Shown here piece after piece: positions 27,770 through 36,678 of a DNA stretch of 64,000 bases (its first letter is position 1; every line of letters begins with the position of its first letter). Both the position numbers and the translations under genes were made by a program. The notes under the pieces were generated by a model that saw only the letters and a list, made by a program, of their open reading frames with translations, did not search any database and was not told where the DNA came from. The stretch comes from an uncultured Collinsella sp. (lineage in GTDB: Bacteria > Actinomycetota > Coriobacteriia > Coriobacteriales > Coriobacteriaceae): contig UQPF01000011.1 of the NCBI GenBank assembly GCA_900542905.1, positions 6,561-70,560 on the forward strand. Reading direction: 5' to 3'.

Positions 27770-28582
27770 ATGACAGCTATCGATCGAGACCGGGCGCGCG
27801 CGGCCTTCAAAAGCCACACCGATGCCTACGACGCCACCAACCCACGCATCGCGCTCAAAATCGAGCATACGTACCACGTGGCCGAGGCATGCGATGCCGT
27901 AGCGCGCGAGCAGGGCTGGTCGTCAGAAGATATTGACCTGGCATGGCTTTGCGGCCTGCTACACGATATGGGCCGCTTTGAGCAGCTGCGACGCTGGGAC
28001 ACCTTTAAGGACGCCGAGAGCATGAGCCATGCGGCGCTGGGCATCGAGGTCCTCTTTGGCGAGAATCCCGCCGATGCACCCGCCGTAACGAGCATCCGCG
28101 ACTTTATCGATGACCCGGCAGAAGATGAGCTCATCCGAGCGAGCATTGCCTATCACAGCGATTTCCGTCTACCCGCGCAGCTCGACGTGCGCACGCAAAG
28201 CTTCTGCGATATCGTGCGCGATGGTGACAAGATCGACATTATGCGCACCATCGCCGACAGCACCGTCGACACCATCCTCAAGGTGGACGAGAAGACGTTT
28301 CTCGGCAGCCGTTTCTCGTCGCCGACACTTGCCGCCTTTGACGAGCACCGCTGCGTCGCACGCGATGAGCGCGATGAGCCCGCCGACTTCTTGGTGGGGC
28401 TTATCTGCTTTATGTTTGAGCTCGTCTATCCGGCAAGCCGTGCGCTGGCGCGCGAACAGGGCGATATCCACCGCCTGCTCGACGCGCCCTTTGGCATTAT
28501 GCGGCCCTTTACCGACCCCGCCACGCAGGCAACCTGGAGCCGCCTAAAGGACGAGATGCGCGACTGGCTGGCGCGCGCCTAG
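27770..28582 (+). CDS. HD-domain phosphohydrolase
   Basis: 270 residues. Metal ligands expected for HD hydrolases are visible: H33 in KIEHTYHV, H65-D66 in LLHDMGRF, H88-region MSHAALG, and D in DIVRDGDKID near 153. The nucleotide or phosphoester substrate is unknown. TTAGGAAG precedes the ATG. A TACAAT box lies 45 bases upstream. Its TAG overlaps the stop of convergent etfA within one CTAG palindrome. Confidence 0.85.
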   Translation: MTAIDRDRARAAFKSHTDAYDATNPRIALKIEHTYHVAEACDAVAREQGWSSEDIDLAWLCGLLHDMGRFEQLRRWDTFKDAESMSHAALGIEVLFGENPADAPAVTSIRDFIDDPAEDELIRASIAYHSDFRLPAQLDVRTQSFCDIVRDGDKIDIMRTIADSTVDTILKVDEKTFLGSRFSSPTLAAFDEHRCVARDERDEPADFLVGLICFMFELVYPASRALAREQGDIHRLLDAPFGIMRPFTDPATQATWSRLKDEMRDWLARA

Positions 28583-29784
28583 CGCTCAAGCTGGGCTAGC
28601 AGCTCCTCGACGACCTCGACGGCGTCCCCAACAACCTTGTACTGGGCAGCACCAAAAATGGGGGCATCCGGGTCCTCGTTGATGGCGATAATGCACTCCG
28701 CCCCACCGATGCCGGCAAGATGCTGGATGGCGCCCGAAACACCGATACTCACGAGAAGCTTGGGCGAAACCGATACGCCGGTCTGGCCAATCTGATGGCG
28801 ATACTCCAACCAGCCGGCCTCCACGACAGGTCGCGTGCAGCCAAGCTCGGCTCCCAGAGCCTCGGCGAGCCTTCGCATCAGCGGCAGGTTTTTCTTGGAA
28901 CCAATGCCGCGACCCACCACGACCAGGCGCTCGGCATCGGCGATCGAAGCCTGCCGCCCCCACTCCTCGGCGGGAATCGAGATCTCGACACGGGCCTTAG
29001 CATCATCCGCAAGCGATATCTGGGTGATCGTGCCGGAGCGGCCGTAGTCAAAGTCGGGTGCCTTAAAGATGCCGGGACGAACGGTTGCCATCTGGGGACG
29101 ATGATTGGGGCAGACGATGGTGGCCATCAGGTTGCCGCCAAACGCCGGACGCGTCTGTTGCAGCAGTCCCGTCTCCGTATCCATCGAAAGTACGGTGCAG
29201 TCAGCCGTAAGGCCCGTCTGCAAGCGCACGGCAACGCCGGGTGCCAGTTCGCGGCCAAAGGCGGTCGCACCGTATAGGATGGCCTCGGGTTTGCGTTCGG
29301 CTACCAAATCGCAGATCAAGCGGGCGTAGACCTCCGCATCGTTTTGGCGCAGGCGCTCGTCGCGACAGGCCAGGACTTCGTCGGCGCCTGCGCAAACCAG
29401 ATGCTCCAGGTCACCGAGAGAACCCTCGGGGGCCATACCGACCAGTGCCACCAGACGGCAGCGGCGAGCATCGGCAAGCTCGCGGCCCTTGCCCATAAGC
29501 TCATAGGCAACGGGAGTCACCGTATCGTGCTCGTCGGTCTGCACGAATACCCAAATGTCTCGATATGTATCAAGGTCCACCGCACCAGCGGCCTCATCAC
29601 GCTCGATCGAGATAGCGTTGACAGGGCAGGCGTCGACGCACCCACCGCATAGGATGCAGCCGTCGGTTACGTGGGCGCATCGGTTGGGTCGCTCGCCTTC
29701 CACTACGATGCCGCCCGAGGCACAGGCGCGAACGCAGCGACCGCAGCCGATACAGGCTTCGCTATCGATAATCAGTCCGCTCAT
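28579..29784 (-). CDS. etfA: Electron transfer flavoprotein alpha subunit with N-terminal ferredoxin domain
   Basis: 401 residues. Residues 5-60 form a ferredoxin-like domain with two cysteine sets (C11, C14, C17, C21 and C43, C46, C49, C53), enough for two 4Fe-4S clusters. The rest is EtfA with the FAD-binding C-terminal pattern GVSGAIQHLAGI. EtfA with a ferredoxin extension is known from the electron-confurcating lactate dehydrogenase LctBCD of Acetobacterium. Start ATG directly abuts the etfB stop. Confidence 0.92.
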   Translation of the reverse strand: MSGLIIDSEACIGCGRCVRACASGGIVVEGERPNRCAHVTDGCILCGGCVDACPVNAISIERDEAAGAVDLDTYRDIWVFVQTDEHDTVTPVAYELMGKGRELADARRCRLVALVGMAPEGSLGDLEHLVCAGADEVLACRDERLRQNDAEVYARLICDLVAERKPEAILYGATAFGRELAPGVAVRLQTGLTADCTVLSMDTETGLLQQTRPAFGGNLMATIVCPNHRPQMATVRPGIFKAPDFDYGRSGTITQISLADDAKARVEISIPAEEWGRQASIADAERLVVVGRGIGSKKNLPLMRRLAEALGAELGCTRPVVEAGWLEYRHQIGQTGVSVSPKLLVSIGVSGAIQHLAGIGGAECIIAINEDPDAPIFGAAQYKVVGDAVEVVEELLAQLER

Positions 29785-30600
29785 CTATGCCATCCCCTCG
29801 ATAATCTTGGCAAGTTCTACCGCCTGCTCGGACGCCGTCCCCTCAACGGCCTTGCACGTTTGGTCACGGTCGGGCACAAACGAGCGCACGACCTGTGTCG
29901 GCGAGCCGGCAAGGCCGCAGCGTGCGGGGTCGGCGTTCACGTCGGCAGCGTTGACCACGCACACGTCCGCCTCCTCGGCCGCACGAATACCGGCAATGCT
30001 CGGCATACGCAGTTGGCCAATCTCCTTGGCAGTCGTCATCGCGCACGGCATCTCCAGGCACACCGTCTCCTCGCCGGCATCGCATCCGTGGACGAGCGCC
30101 AGCGAGCCACACGTCGTAAAGCCCGCGCTTTGCACGCAGCTCACGTCGGTCACGCAGGGGATCTCAAAGGCGCCGGCCAGCTCGGGGCCAATCTGGGCCG
30201 TATCGCCGTCCACTGCCATCTTGCCGCAGATGAGCAGGTCAAAGTCCTCATCGAGTGCCTCGATACCGCATTTGAGGGCATAGGTGGTGGCTAGGGTATC
30301 GGCGCCCGCAAAGGCTCGGTCGGTCAGCAGCAGCGCGTCGTCGGCACCGCGGGCGATGCAGTCGCGCAGCAGCGATTCGGTCGCAGGGATGCCCATCGAC
30401 ACCACCGTCACACGCACGTCCATGCCAAAGCCGATAAAGTCGTCCTTCAGCGCCAGCGCGCATTCCAAAGCGCTCGCATCAAAGGGATTAATGACCGCCT
30501 GCTTGCCATCGCGTACGATGGTATTGGTCTTGGGGTCCATCTTGACCTCGGTGCTGCCCGGCACGGCCTTGACGCACACCACCATATGGAAATCGCTCAT
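29785..30600 (-). CDS. etfB: Electron transfer flavoprotein beta subunit
   Basis: 271 residues with the EtfB opening MVVCVKAVPG, DPFDASALE-like NPFDASALECAL, GADDALLLTD and the ICGKMAVDGDTAQIGPELA region that binds AMP or a second FAD. ATG at 30600 lies behind a G-rich ribosome site overlapping the end of the dehydrogenase gene (shared GTGA). Partner of EtfA and of the adjacent FAD dehydrogenase. Confidence 0.92.
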   Translation of the reverse strand: MSDFHMVVCVKAVPGSTEVKMDPKTNTIVRDGKQAVINPFDASALECALALKDDFIGFGMDVRVTVVSMGIPATESLLRDCIARGADDALLLTDRAFAGADTLATTYALKCGIEALDEDFDLLICGKMAVDGDTAQIGPELAGAFEIPCVTDVSCVQSAGFTTCGSLALVHGCDAGEETVCLEMPCAMTTAKEIGQLRMPSIAGIRAAEEADVCVVNAADVNADPARCGLAGSPTQVVRSFVPDRDQTCKAVEGTASEQAVELAKIIEGMA

Positions 30601-30602
30601 CT

Positions 30603-32204
30603 TCACGCGCCCCCCTTCTGGACGAGCTCATCCAAGAGCTTCTCCGAAAACAGGTTGCCGCGACCCAGCTGCCCGTCGGGATCGAGCTGGAGCTTGAGCC
30701 GCGCCGACTCGACCATGGCCTCGTGACCGTACATCGTCTCTAAGAAGCCCGCCTTGATCTTGCCGACGCCGTGCTCGGCAGAAACGGCACCGCCCATAGC
30801 CGTTACCTCCGCAGCCCACTGGGCAAACAGCTCGCCACCGCGACGGTAGTCCTGCGCATCGCGCGGCAGGATGTTCACATGCAGATGGTTGTTACCGATG
30901 TGCCCCCAGGCAGCAGATTCAAGCCCGCTTTCGGCCAGTGTGCGGCGATAGAGGGCCACGACATCGGCAAGGCGTGCATTGGGCACCGACATGTCCGAAC
31001 CCAGTTTGGTGATGGTGGGATCCGTGCGGCGACGCTCGTCGATAAGCATATTGACGCTCTCGGGGACCGCATGGCGGAAGAACCGCTGGCACTCGCGATC
31101 GACCTCGGTGCGCGCGACCCATGTCGCATCGTCGCGGCCACCCGCAAACTCGAGCACCCATCCCAGGTGGTACAGTTCCTCGGTCGCCTGGGCCTCGTCA
31201 TCGCAGTCGAGCTCCACGTAGACACAGACCTTGGCCTCTTTGTCGAGCGCCGGCAGCGAGGCAAACGCCGTCGACTGCTCGCGCTGGCGACGTAGAATAT
31301 CCAGGGCGCCAGCATCGAAGTACTCGATGGCAGCCGCATGGGACAGGACGGGGCGCACGGAATCAGTAAAGGACACGGCCTTGTCTTCGCTATCGAAAAA
31401 GCAGCTCACACCCCAAACGACCGCAGGCGCCGCCTGCAGGGCGATCTCGAGCTCGGTGATAACGCCGAGCGTGCCGCAAGCGCCGATAAAGAGGTCGATG
31501 ACGTCCATTTCGTCCGCAACGAAATAGCCTGAGGCATTTTTTGTCTTGGGCATGGTATAGCCGGGAAGATCGAGCTCGAGCGTACGGCCCGCTGCCGTCA
31601 CGAGCGACAGGTGGCGGCCCTGGGCAAAAGCCTCGCCACGCTGAAGCTCAAGCAAATCGCCATCAGCCAGTGCGACGTGGAGTCCCGTGATATGCGGGCG
31701 CATGGGACCGTAGGCGTAGCTGCGGGCACCAGAGGCGTTACATGCCGCCATGCCGCCCAGACAGGCAGACGTCTCGGTGGGATCGGTGGGAAAGAACTGC
31801 TCGGGGGCCTCTTGGAACTCCTCGTAGGCCTCAAGCGATGCCTGGTCCCAACCAGCAGTCGGCAGCACCTTCTTGCTCAGCTGCTTGCGCAGCTCCGAGA
31901 GCACAACGCCCGGCTCCACGTGCAGCAGAAATTGGCCTTGTTCATCGCGGCGAAGGCCCAAGTAGCGATTCATACGGGAAGTATTGAGGATATGCCCGCC
32001 GTGGGGCACGGCACCGGCGGCAAGGCCGGTTCGGGCGCCCTGAACCGTTACCGGGACACGCTCGGCATGGAGCTTTTCCAAAATGGCACGGACCTCGTCT
32101 TCCGTTGTCGGAAACGAGATGTTCGAGGCCTCGCCCGATGCGCGAGACTCATCGCGACCATACTCTTCGAACTCGTCGGTGAAGGGTTTGATGGTTGCAG
32201 ACAC
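30603..32204 (-). CDS. FAD-linked D-lactate/2-hydroxyacid dehydrogenase (GlcD/LctD type)
   Basis: 533 residues. An N-terminal PCMH-type FAD domain (QGARTGLAAGAVPHGG, ETSACLGGMAACNASGARSY, CGTLGVITELEI) and a C-terminal FAD oxidase cap with GHIGNNHLHVNI and EHGVGKIK, as in D-lactate dehydrogenases. Direct coupling to etfB and a ferredoxin-bearing etfA indicates electrons pass through the Etf pair rather than to quinone. GTG start with GGGGGAG. No lactate permease is adjacent. Confidence 0.9.
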   Translation of the reverse strand: MSATIKPFTDEFEEYGRDESRASGEASNISFPTTEDEVRAILEKLHAERVPVTVQGARTGLAAGAVPHGGHILNTSRMNRYLGLRRDEQGQFLLHVEPGVVLSELRKQLSKKVLPTAGWDQASLEAYEEFQEAPEQFFPTDPTETSACLGGMAACNASGARSYAYGPMRPHITGLHVALADGDLLELQRGEAFAQGRHLSLVTAAGRTLELDLPGYTMPKTKNASGYFVADEMDVIDLFIGACGTLGVITELEIALQAAPAVVWGVSCFFDSEDKAVSFTDSVRPVLSHAAAIEYFDAGALDILRRQREQSTAFASLPALDKEAKVCVYVELDCDDEAQATEELYHLGWVLEFAGGRDDATWVARTEVDRECQRFFRHAVPESVNMLIDERRRTDPTITKLGSDMSVPNARLADVVALYRRTLAESGLESAAWGHIGNNHLHVNILPRDAQDYRRGGELFAQWAAEVTAMGGAVSAEHGVGKIKAGFLETMYGHEAMVESARLKLQLDPDGQLGRGNLFSEKLLDELVQKGGA

Positions 32205-32286
32205 GCGAACTCCCCCTTTAGCTAACTACAGTGTTTGCAGGGAGATGTTACCGCATCGTTTCGTCGACGTGTTCGAGACCGTCTCC

Positions 32287-32314
32287 ATAATTGGCGATTT
32301 TTACGTTCGTGCAA
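32287..32314 (-). promoter_or_regulatory. Candidate promoter for ldh-etfBA
   Basis: On the minus strand TTGCAC (32314-32309), a 16-base spacer, then AATTAT (32292-32287). About 80 bases ahead of the GTG start. By eye only. Confidence 0.35.
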
Positions 32315-32388
32315 TTCGGCGAGCGGCTTGATTTCCTCGGCAGACGATGCTTTTGACACATATGGCCCCGCCGTCGCCGACCGCGCGA

Positions 32389-32417
32389 TTGTCACTCGAA
32401 AAAAGTTGGAGTATTTT
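32389..32417 (+). promoter_or_regulatory. Candidate promoter for the surface-protein cluster
   Basis: TTGTCA, a 17-base spacer and TATTTT in an AT-rich stretch. It predicts a leader of about 125 bases before the gene at 32551. The whole 346-base gap (32205-32550) holds no convincing gene beyond the two divergent promoters. Confidence 0.5.
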
Positions 32418-32458
32418 TTGCCGCCTTTTACCTGCGGAGACACCAATCCGTCAAGCAT

Positions 32459-32476
32459 TTGGTCAGCAATTGGTCA
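32459..32476 (+). promoter_or_regulatory. Direct heptamer repeat one helical turn apart
   Basis: TTGGTCA occurs at 32459 and 32470, 11 bases apart, downstream of the predicted start of transcription. This geometry suits a regulator binding one face of the DNA, but chance is not excluded. Confidence 0.3.
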
Positions 32477-32550
32477 AGTAGCGGCTGATACCGTCGGCAT
32501 CGACAGCCAAAACCGACAGAAGTTTTGGCCCCAGAAGCAGGGAGGTTCCC

Positions 32551-32847
32551 ATGGCATATTACTGGCCCCAGTACGGCATCGCCATCGAAGTCGACGACGA
32601 TCCCCATCTCCTGCCTTTCGACGAAGAGGCATTCCCCGATACGGCGGTCTACCACGTTACCACCGATGTGATCTGCGACCCCGAGTCATTCTCGGCGCTC
32701 GCCCACCACATCGCGCATATCCACGACATCGAGCTCCCTCCCGACTTCGAAGAGCTTGTCTACTCGCGCCGCCTGATGCTTCACATGCTCTTTGGAGCGG
32801 ACCCGTCCACCTTTGCGCGCGTCTATACCACCAAGGATGCCGCATGA
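32551..32847 (+). CDS. Small hypothetical protein, 98 residues
   Basis: Acidic, soluble, without signal peptide or recognised domain; rich in His, Asp and Glu (HHIAHIHDIELPPDF). GGGAGG precedes the ATG, and the stop overlaps the next start in an ATGA, so it is a real, coupled gene. First member of a cluster otherwise made of membrane and secreted proteins; perhaps a cytosolic partner or regulator. Confidence 0.72.
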   Translation: MAYYWPQYGIAIEVDDDPHLLPFDEEAFPDTAVYHVTTDVICDPESFSALAHHIAHIHDIELPPDFEELVYSRRLMLHMLFGADPSTFARVYTTKDAA

Positions 32848-33353
32848 GCGCAAAGAAGCCGCCCCGCTTTGCAGACCTGGGTCGTCGCAAGAAGCTCATC
32901 GTTGCCTGCTTGGCCATCGTCTGCGCCCTTGTCGCCGTAGTACTATACGCTTGGCAGTCGCAGCCCGTACCCGAGGCGGGCGCTTCGGTCACGACGGCCG
33001 AGGGCAAAACGCGTCAGGAAATCCAAGATGAGCTCGACGCCATCGTCCGCGACAACATGATGACGATTTCGGTCGCGCCGGTCGCTCAGCTGCAGGAGGA
33101 CGGCAAGCTGCGAGTCAACGTGCAAAACGTCCAAGACAATAAATTTCCCCAGCGATTCCGCGTCATCCAAAACGACGAGACCATGTACGAATCCGGTGTG
33201 GTCGAGACCGGCAAGACAATCGAGACGTGCCCCGCCGGCGACATCAAAGAAGGCGAGGCGTACATCGAGATCCAGGCACTCGATGCAAAGACCCTCGACA
33301 GCCACGGCAATCCGACACGTGTCAAGGTACGGGTTGAGCAAGCCGAGAACTAG
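32844..33353 (+). CDS. Membrane-anchored small beta-domain protein, unknown function
   Basis: 169 residues. A basic start (RRKK) and one membrane helix at about 18-38 anchor an extracytoplasmic domain. The domain has the pattern MMTISVAPVAQL, FRVIQNDETMYESGVVETGKTIE and a C-terminal strand KVRVEQAEN, resembling short beta modules found beside surface proteins in gut Firmicutes (from memory, unverified). Start codon overlaps the previous stop. Confidence 0.75.
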   Translation: MSAKKPPRFADLGRRKKLIVACLAIVCALVAVVLYAWQSQPVPEAGASVTTAEGKTRQEIQDELDAIVRDNMMTISVAPVAQLQEDGKLRVNVQNVQDNKFPQRFRVIQNDETMYESGVVETGKTIETCPAGDIKEGEAYIEIQALDAKTLDSHGNPTRVKVRVEQAEN

Positions 33354-33442
33354 CTTTCCGGCCGACGCGGCACCGCACGCAATTCACCAGCATTCGTCCA
33401 ATCATCGCGGGGACGGCCCGCGGCGAATAGAAAGGAACGACC

Positions 33443-34042
33443 ATGGACATCACCAGGAACATGAACGGAGCCAGAGCGCTCGTCGTGGGCGCAGGGCTCG
33501 CGCTCGCGCTCGCAATGGGCGCCGCCCCGACGCCAGCTATGGCAGCCGGGCGCGTTGGAACCACGAAGGTAATGGTCAGGACCGAGATCGACAACGTTGA
33601 GTTCAAAGTTCCGACGGTTATCCCCTTCGTCGCCAAGGCCGACGGCACGCTTCAGGGCCCCTCAGAAGACGCGACCACCATCGACAATCACTCGGCCTAC
33701 GGCATCCATGTCACCAACATGAAGATCGACGCCATGAACACCTGGACCATTGCCGCCGACGCCAAGGCCGGCACCGCGCAGAACTCCATCGACTTTAAGG
33801 TCGGCCCCGACGGCGCACTCCAGAACGCCAGTGCCGCAATGCAGGGGACGGGCCTCGATCTTTCCAAGAACGCAGCCTTCGACATGGGCTACCAGGGCAT
33901 TGCCGGCGGCACGGACAAAATCAAGCTCAAGACAAGCGGAAACGTCGCCCGCGTCACGCGCGACATCTTCCGCGTAACCGGCGAAGGCGATCAGGTTGCA
34001 ACGATCACCTGGACGGTCGAGCCCGGTGCGCACACGGCATAA
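33443..34042 (+). CDS. Secreted protein of unknown function, 199 residues
   Basis: A Sec signal peptide ends near AMA-A at about residue 34. The mature part is predicted all-beta with the repeated style VIPFVAKADGTLQ, DNHSAYGIHVTNMKI, TWTIAADA and ITWTVEPG. No anchor, so it is released or bound by partners. AAAGGAAC precedes the ATG. Its last 17 bases overlap the next frame. Confidence 0.75.
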   Translation: MDITRNMNGARALVVGAGLALALAMGAAPTPAMAAGRVGTTKVMVRTEIDNVEFKVPTVIPFVAKADGTLQGPSEDATTIDNHSAYGIHVTNMKIDAMNTWTIAADAKAGTAQNSIDFKVGPDGALQNASAAMQGTGLDLSKNAAFDMGYQGIAGGTDKIKLKTSGNVARVTRDIFRVTGEGDQVATITWTVEPGAHTA

Positions 34043-34307
34043 GGCCGTCGCCCTGGCCGCCGCCGTCGGCATCCTAGCGTTTGGGCCAGCCATGGCCTTT
34101 GCCCAGCAAGAACAGGCGCAGGCCGCCACGCAAGTGACGGTCGACCTCTCGGAGCTCGACCGCGGCGACCGCGAGGAACCGTTGGCGCAGACAGGCGACA
34201 GACGATGGCTCTTGGCAGCAGGCGCCACAGCAGCAGGCGCAGGAACCGCCGGCCTCGGTCTGCACATCAAACGCAGCCAGAAACAAAACATGGACAGGCC
34301 GCACTAA
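34026..34307 (+). CDS. Sortase-anchored surface microprotein with LAQTG motif
   Basis: 93 residues from a GTG that overlaps the preceding gene by 17 bases; the ribosome site is weak, so coupling is likely. Signal peptide to about FA-QQ, a mature stretch of only about 30 residues, then EPLAQTGD, a hydrophobic helix and a basic tail (KRSQKQ): a cell-wall sorting signal of the LPxTG class. A mature peptide this short suggests an anchor or cap for a larger structure. Confidence 0.68.
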   Translation: MRTRHKAVALAAAVGILAFGPAMAFAQQEQAQAATQVTVDLSELDRGDREEPLAQTGDRRWLLAAGATAAGAGTAGLGLHIKRSQKQNMDRPH

Positions 34308-34325
34308 ATTAGCTAAGGAGACCCC

Positions 34326-35756
34326 ATGGCATCGAAGAACCTTTTGCCCGTCGTCGCACTCTGCGGCGCGCTCGCAACCGGAACGCCTGTCGCCGCTTGG
34401 GCGACTCCCGTCATGGCAGACTCCTTACCAGCAGCCCTAAGCTCCGCACCAAATCCGTCGAGCGCCATTGCGTGCAAGCGTTTTTCGTTCGCACAGGCCG
34501 CAATCTCAACCTCGGGATGCCTTCGTCGTAATACGGACGGCTCGATAGTCGTGGATATCAATCGTTCGAACAAGGCAAACGGCTCCCAGGCGGGGTGCGC
34601 CGTCTGCACGTGGCGCTCGGTTGTGCTCGATGCAGATGGCGATCCATGCAATTTAGAGCTGCGCATCGACATCGCTTCGGTCGATGACTCGGCGAACGGA
34701 GCGAAGGTCGCCTTCGACGGTGCGTTTTTCGAGAAAGGAGGCGGTATATGTCTGGGCTGCGCCGCCGCGAATGCAGACGATGTGCAGCCCAGCCTCTCAT
34801 TCACGGCATCGTTGCGGCTGACCAAAGCCGACACCGATGCCATCGCGGCGGGAGAAGCATCCCTGCTGTTCTACGCCGTCAGCACCAAAGACACAGACAT
34901 TCATTTCGAGAAGCCGGCCGGATCGCTCAGCCTTACACGAGGGACAGAGGCAGGCCCTATTGAAATCGATGCCCACGCCCAAAGCAGGCAACGCATTCTT
35001 GCCGACCCGGCGCTTCTCGAAATGGAGTGGAACGGATCCGGAGCCATCGGAATTCTCCCCTCCGCGCTTAACGCCAAGACGCTCCCCTCAAACGACGAAC
35101 CCATCAACGCAACCATACAAGAAGGGAGCACGGACAAAGAAGCAGGTGCGGGCGACACGCCGTCGCCGACAAACAGCGCCCCAGCTTCTTTCGAAGCACC
35201 GAATGAGCCCGCTGCGGATCCAAACGATCCCGAGCTCGCGGACAGTCTGGGGCTTGCTGATCCTCAGGAGATCGATGAAGGTAACTGCTGCGTGCTTGCC
35301 GCCCTCGACCACACAGAGGTCATCGATGCTGCAAACATCGAAGTTGCCGCCGCCAATCAGCCCGTCCGCAAGTCGGCCATCATCGCGTTTCCCGAATCCA
35401 TCGAAGTCGTCTTTTTGCCATCGGGCGAGGTCGTGGCCCCAACACTGCTCACCTTGTTGGGCGCCAAGAATACTCGAAACGAAATTAAAAAGGTCACGGT
35501 TGTCGACCCTGCAACCACCGCTAAACTGCGTCTATACGCCGTTGCCCCAGACGGAAGCAAGACCTTGGAATTCGATGGCGACACACTTCTAGCCTGGCGA
35601 CGTCTGGACATTATGCAAGACGTCTCGTATCAGATCGAACTCGATGGGTTTGATCGTGCCCGCGATGCCAATATCATCGCCGCGGCTATTGAATCCCCAC
35701 AGCGGCTTATGACACTGCGCTTTGACTACTATCCCTATGTCCCGACAACCACCTGA
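34326..35756 (+). CDS. Secreted cysteine-containing protein of unknown function, 476 residues
   Basis: Signal peptide with cleavage near VMA-DS (about 32). The mature part has several cysteines in the first half (GCAVCTW, GICLGCAAA), a Pro/Ala/Asp-rich linker at about 270-320, and a C-terminal beta domain ending FDYYPYVPTTT. No membrane anchor or sorting signal. AAGGAG precedes the ATG. Last gene of the surface cluster that starts at 32551. Confidence 0.75.
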   Translation: MASKNLLPVVALCGALATGTPVAAWATPVMADSLPAALSSAPNPSSAIACKRFSFAQAAISTSGCLRRNTDGSIVVDINRSNKANGSQAGCAVCTWRSVVLDADGDPCNLELRIDIASVDDSANGAKVAFDGAFFEKGGGICLGCAAANADDVQPSLSFTASLRLTKADTDAIAAGEASLLFYAVSTKDTDIHFEKPAGSLSLTRGTEAGPIEIDAHAQSRQRILADPALLEMEWNGSGAIGILPSALNAKTLPSNDEPINATIQEGSTDKEAGAGDTPSPTNSAPASFEAPNEPAADPNDPELADSLGLADPQEIDEGNCCVLAALDHTEVIDAANIEVAAANQPVRKSAIIAFPESIEVVFLPSGEVVAPTLLTLLGAKNTRNEIKKVTVVDPATTAKLRLYAVAPDGSKTLEFDGDTLLAWRRLDIMQDVSYQIELDGFDRARDANIIAAAIESPQRLMTLRFDYYPYVPTTT

Positions 35757-35838
35757 GGCTTAAATGCTGCGCATCATTCCTAATACCACTTATATAACGT
35801 ATTAGATGAGTCGCGATGTGCCTCGCATTTCGTTCTGC

Positions 35839-35844
35839 TACGAT
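35839..35844 (+). promoter_or_regulatory. Extended -10 promoter for the DUF554 gene
   Basis: TACGAT preceded by TGC gives an extended -10 (TGCTACGAT), about 30 bases before the ATG. No clear -35. Confidence 0.45.
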
Positions 35845-35874
35845 TGCCACGTTGGCATCAATACAGGAGGGCTC

Positions 35875-36591
35875 ATGCCGGGCTTGGGAACAATCATCAA
35901 CGTTGCGCTTTTAGTTGCGGGCGGTCTTTTGGGATTAGCGGGCGGCCGCTTCATTACACCGCGCATCCAAGACACGCTCATGAAAGCATCGGGGCTGTGC
36001 GTCCTGTTTATCGGCCTGAGCGGCACCATGCAAAAGATGCTCATCATCGATGGAAAGGCGCTAGCGACCACCGGTACCACCATGCTCATCGTCTCATTTG
36101 CGCTCGGTTCGCTCATCGGCGAGGCCATCAACTTGGAGGCCGCCATCGAGAACCTTGGCGAATGGCTCAAGCGCAAGACTGGCAGTGAGGGCGATAACGA
36201 GTTCACCAACGCTTTTGTCTCGACTTCACTCACCGTGTGCATCGGCGCCATGGCCATTGTGGGATCGATCCAGGACGGCCTGCTCGGCGACTGGTCAACG
36301 CTTGCCCTCAAGGGCGCACTGGACTGCATCATCGTCTGCACCATGACGGCCTCGCTTGGCCGCGGCTGCATCTTCTCCGCCCTGCCCGTCGCCGTGTTCC
36401 AGGGGACGATCACGTTGTTTGCCGGCGCGCTCTTCCCCATCATGACCACAGCTGCCCTCAACAGCCTTTCGCTCGTAGGCTCCATGCTCATCTTCTGCGT
36501 CGGCGTCAACCTCATCCGTCCTCAGACCTTCCGCACGGCCAATATGCTTCCCTCCGTCGTCATCGCCGTCATCTACGCCCTCCTGTTCTAA
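35875..36591 (+). CDS. DUF554 family membrane protein (YdfK/YqgA type)
   Basis: 238 residues, six or seven hydrophobic segments. Opening GLGTIINVALLVAGGLLGL and internal TSLTVCIGAMAIVGSIQDGL match DUF554 proteins, which are thought to be transporters of unknown substrate. ACAGGAGG precedes the ATG at 35875. Confidence 0.85.
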   Translation: MPGLGTIINVALLVAGGLLGLAGGRFITPRIQDTLMKASGLCVLFIGLSGTMQKMLIIDGKALATTGTTMLIVSFALGSLIGEAINLEAAIENLGEWLKRKTGSEGDNEFTNAFVSTSLTVCIGAMAIVGSIQDGLLGDWSTLALKGALDCIIVCTMTASLGRGCIFSALPVAVFQGTITLFAGALFPIMTTAALNSLSLVGSMLIFCVGVNLIRPQTFRTANMLPSVVIAVIYALLF

Positions 36592-36636
36592 ATCTATCAA
36601 CGCAGCGGTATCTCGAACATCTGTTTGATGCTGTGC

Positions 36637-36642
36637 TATGAT
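36637..36642 (+). promoter_or_regulatory. Extended -10 promoter for the TerB_N/ATPase/helicase locus
   Basis: TGCTATGAT gives an extended -10 with TATGAT, placing transcription start about 30 bases before the GTG at 36679. No good -35 is visible. Confidence 0.45.
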
Positions 36643-36678
36643 ATGAGGTCACCGTAGCTGTGTTCGAGAGGAGGAGCG

